This document shows positions 63,691 to 64,000 of a DNA stretch of 64,000 bases, piece after piece. The position numbers and the translations under genes were made by a program. Position 1 is the first letter of the stretch. Each line of letters starts with the position of its first letter. The DNA comes from Phyllobacterium sp. OV277 (GTDB taxonomy: Bacteria; Pseudomonadota; Alphaproteobacteria; Rhizobiales; Rhizobiaceae), in the NCBI RefSeq assembly GCF_900104355.1, contig NZ_FNIY01000002.1, positions 434,001 to 498,000 of the forward strand, written 5' to 3'. The notes under the pieces were generated by a model that worked only from the letters and a program-made list of their open reading frames with translations, had not been told where the DNA came from and did no database searches.

Positions 63691-64000
63691 TCAATTTTCG
63701 TCGTCTTCGCCGATACCGCCGCCGAGGATGTCGGTAACGTCATCATCTTCATCTTCCTCGTCTTCGGCAAGGAACGTATCGTCATCATCGGCATCATCGA
63801 CATCAACGTCGACGTCATCGCCCAGATCCGGCACATCAGCATCGGTATCGCCGTCAGCTTCTTCAAGTGAAACGAATTCCGGCTTTTCCAGAACAACGTC
63901 CACTTCTTCGGTCTCGGCCTCTTCCTCTTCTTCACGAACAGATGGAGCGGTCGAATCAAAATAGCTCAGCGGATAGCTCTTGCCTGTATAAGGCGAGACA
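63691..64000 (-). CDS. TIGR02300/FYDLN-acid domain protein, C-terminal part
   Basis: At least 103 codons; the 5' end is outside the window. The visible part starts VSPYTGKSYPLSYFD, which fits the Rhizobiales family whose N-terminus has FYDLN, followed by a strongly acidic tail rich in Asp and Glu (residues DADVPDLGDDVDVDV and later). Function unknown; usually next to tRNA-Ala and aroA in Hyphomicrobiales. Confidence 0.88.
   Translation of the reverse strand, partial: VSPYTGKSYPLSYFDSTAPSVREEEEEAETEEVDVVLEKPEFVSLEEADGDTDADVPDLGDDVDVDVDDADDDDTFLAEDEEDEDDDVTDILGGGIGEDDEN

Overview
The window is a chromosomal stretch of an alphaproteobacterium of the Hyphomicrobiales, most like Brucella/Ochrobactrum or a near relative such as Phyllobacterium. 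This rests on the IlvD sequence, the hrcA/grpE/rph/rdgB/hemW/rsmI/yraN neighbourhood, the FYDLN-acid protein beside tRNA-Ala, and the RpoH-type promoter. It is mostly housekeeping and catabolic DNA. I see no phage, plasmid, transposase or CRISPR array. The main accessory signals are a family of palindromic intergenic repeats (five loci), one gene remnant next to such a repeat, and one frameshifted small gene.

Layout. 1-7.1 kb: the start of an FAD oxidoreductase behind a tandem glycine riboswitch, a stand-alone Lrp/AsnC ligand-binding protein, ilvD, a Na+/H+ antiporter converging on ilvD across a perfect 32-bp palindrome, and a FadD-type acyl-CoA ligase with a 268-residue histone-H1-like N-terminal extension. 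7.1-13.8 kb: a truncated VOC gene, a HAD phosphatase, an aspartoacylase-like hydrolase, pgi, a small lipoprotein, a CoxG-like protein and a GMC oxidoreductase. 13.9-27.5 kb: a complete reductive pyrimidine degradation locus: preT-preA; acetoacetate decarboxylase; rutR; then a long operon of omega-amino-acid aminotransferase, N-carbamoyl-beta-alanine amidohydrolase, dihydropyrimidinase, and an ABC importer (ATPase, two permeases, NMT1/THI5-like binding protein) with a GNAT gene inside it. RutR-like operators precede both preT and the rutR/aminotransferase divergent promoter. Uracil or thymine would be imported, reduced by PreTA, ring-opened, decarbamoylated to a beta-amino acid, and transaminated.

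27.6-36.2 kb: an RND efflux pump (pump and adaptor, no outer-membrane gene), pncB, an Hsp20/DUF1150 pair with an RpoH-like promoter, a nucleoside hydrolase and an L,D-transpeptidase. 36.3-41.0 kb: the assimilatory sulfate reduction operon cysG-DUF2849-cysI-cysH-DUF934. 41.4-47.6 kb: the rph-VOC-rdgB-hemW-rsmI-yraN operon, divergent from hrcA-grpE. 47.7-52.7 kb: a TRIC/UPF0126 channel, adenosine kinase, EI24/CysZ protein, nth, DUF2244 and an Ada-like HTH-methyltransferase. 52.7-56 kb: a copper module, copA-cueR, with a textbook CueR promoter (19-bp spacer). 56.3-61.3 kb: kdpDE without kdpFABC, osmC, a frameshifted YHS-like gene, and an ArsR/SRPBCC pair. 61.3-64 kb: a DMT transporter, two small uncharacterised genes, tRNA-Ala(GGC), and the C-terminal part of an acidic FYDLN protein.

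The points most worth following up are the H1-like FadD fusion, the palindromic repeat family (one copy supplies the rutR stop codon), the predicted RutR regulon with an acetoacetate decarboxylase inside it, the apparent frameshift at 60349-60352, and the small nucleoside-deoxyribosyltransferase-like gene beside tRNA-Ala. Nothing here is clearly a wholly new multi-gene system. All functional names rest on recognised motifs and context only; no database search was possible.
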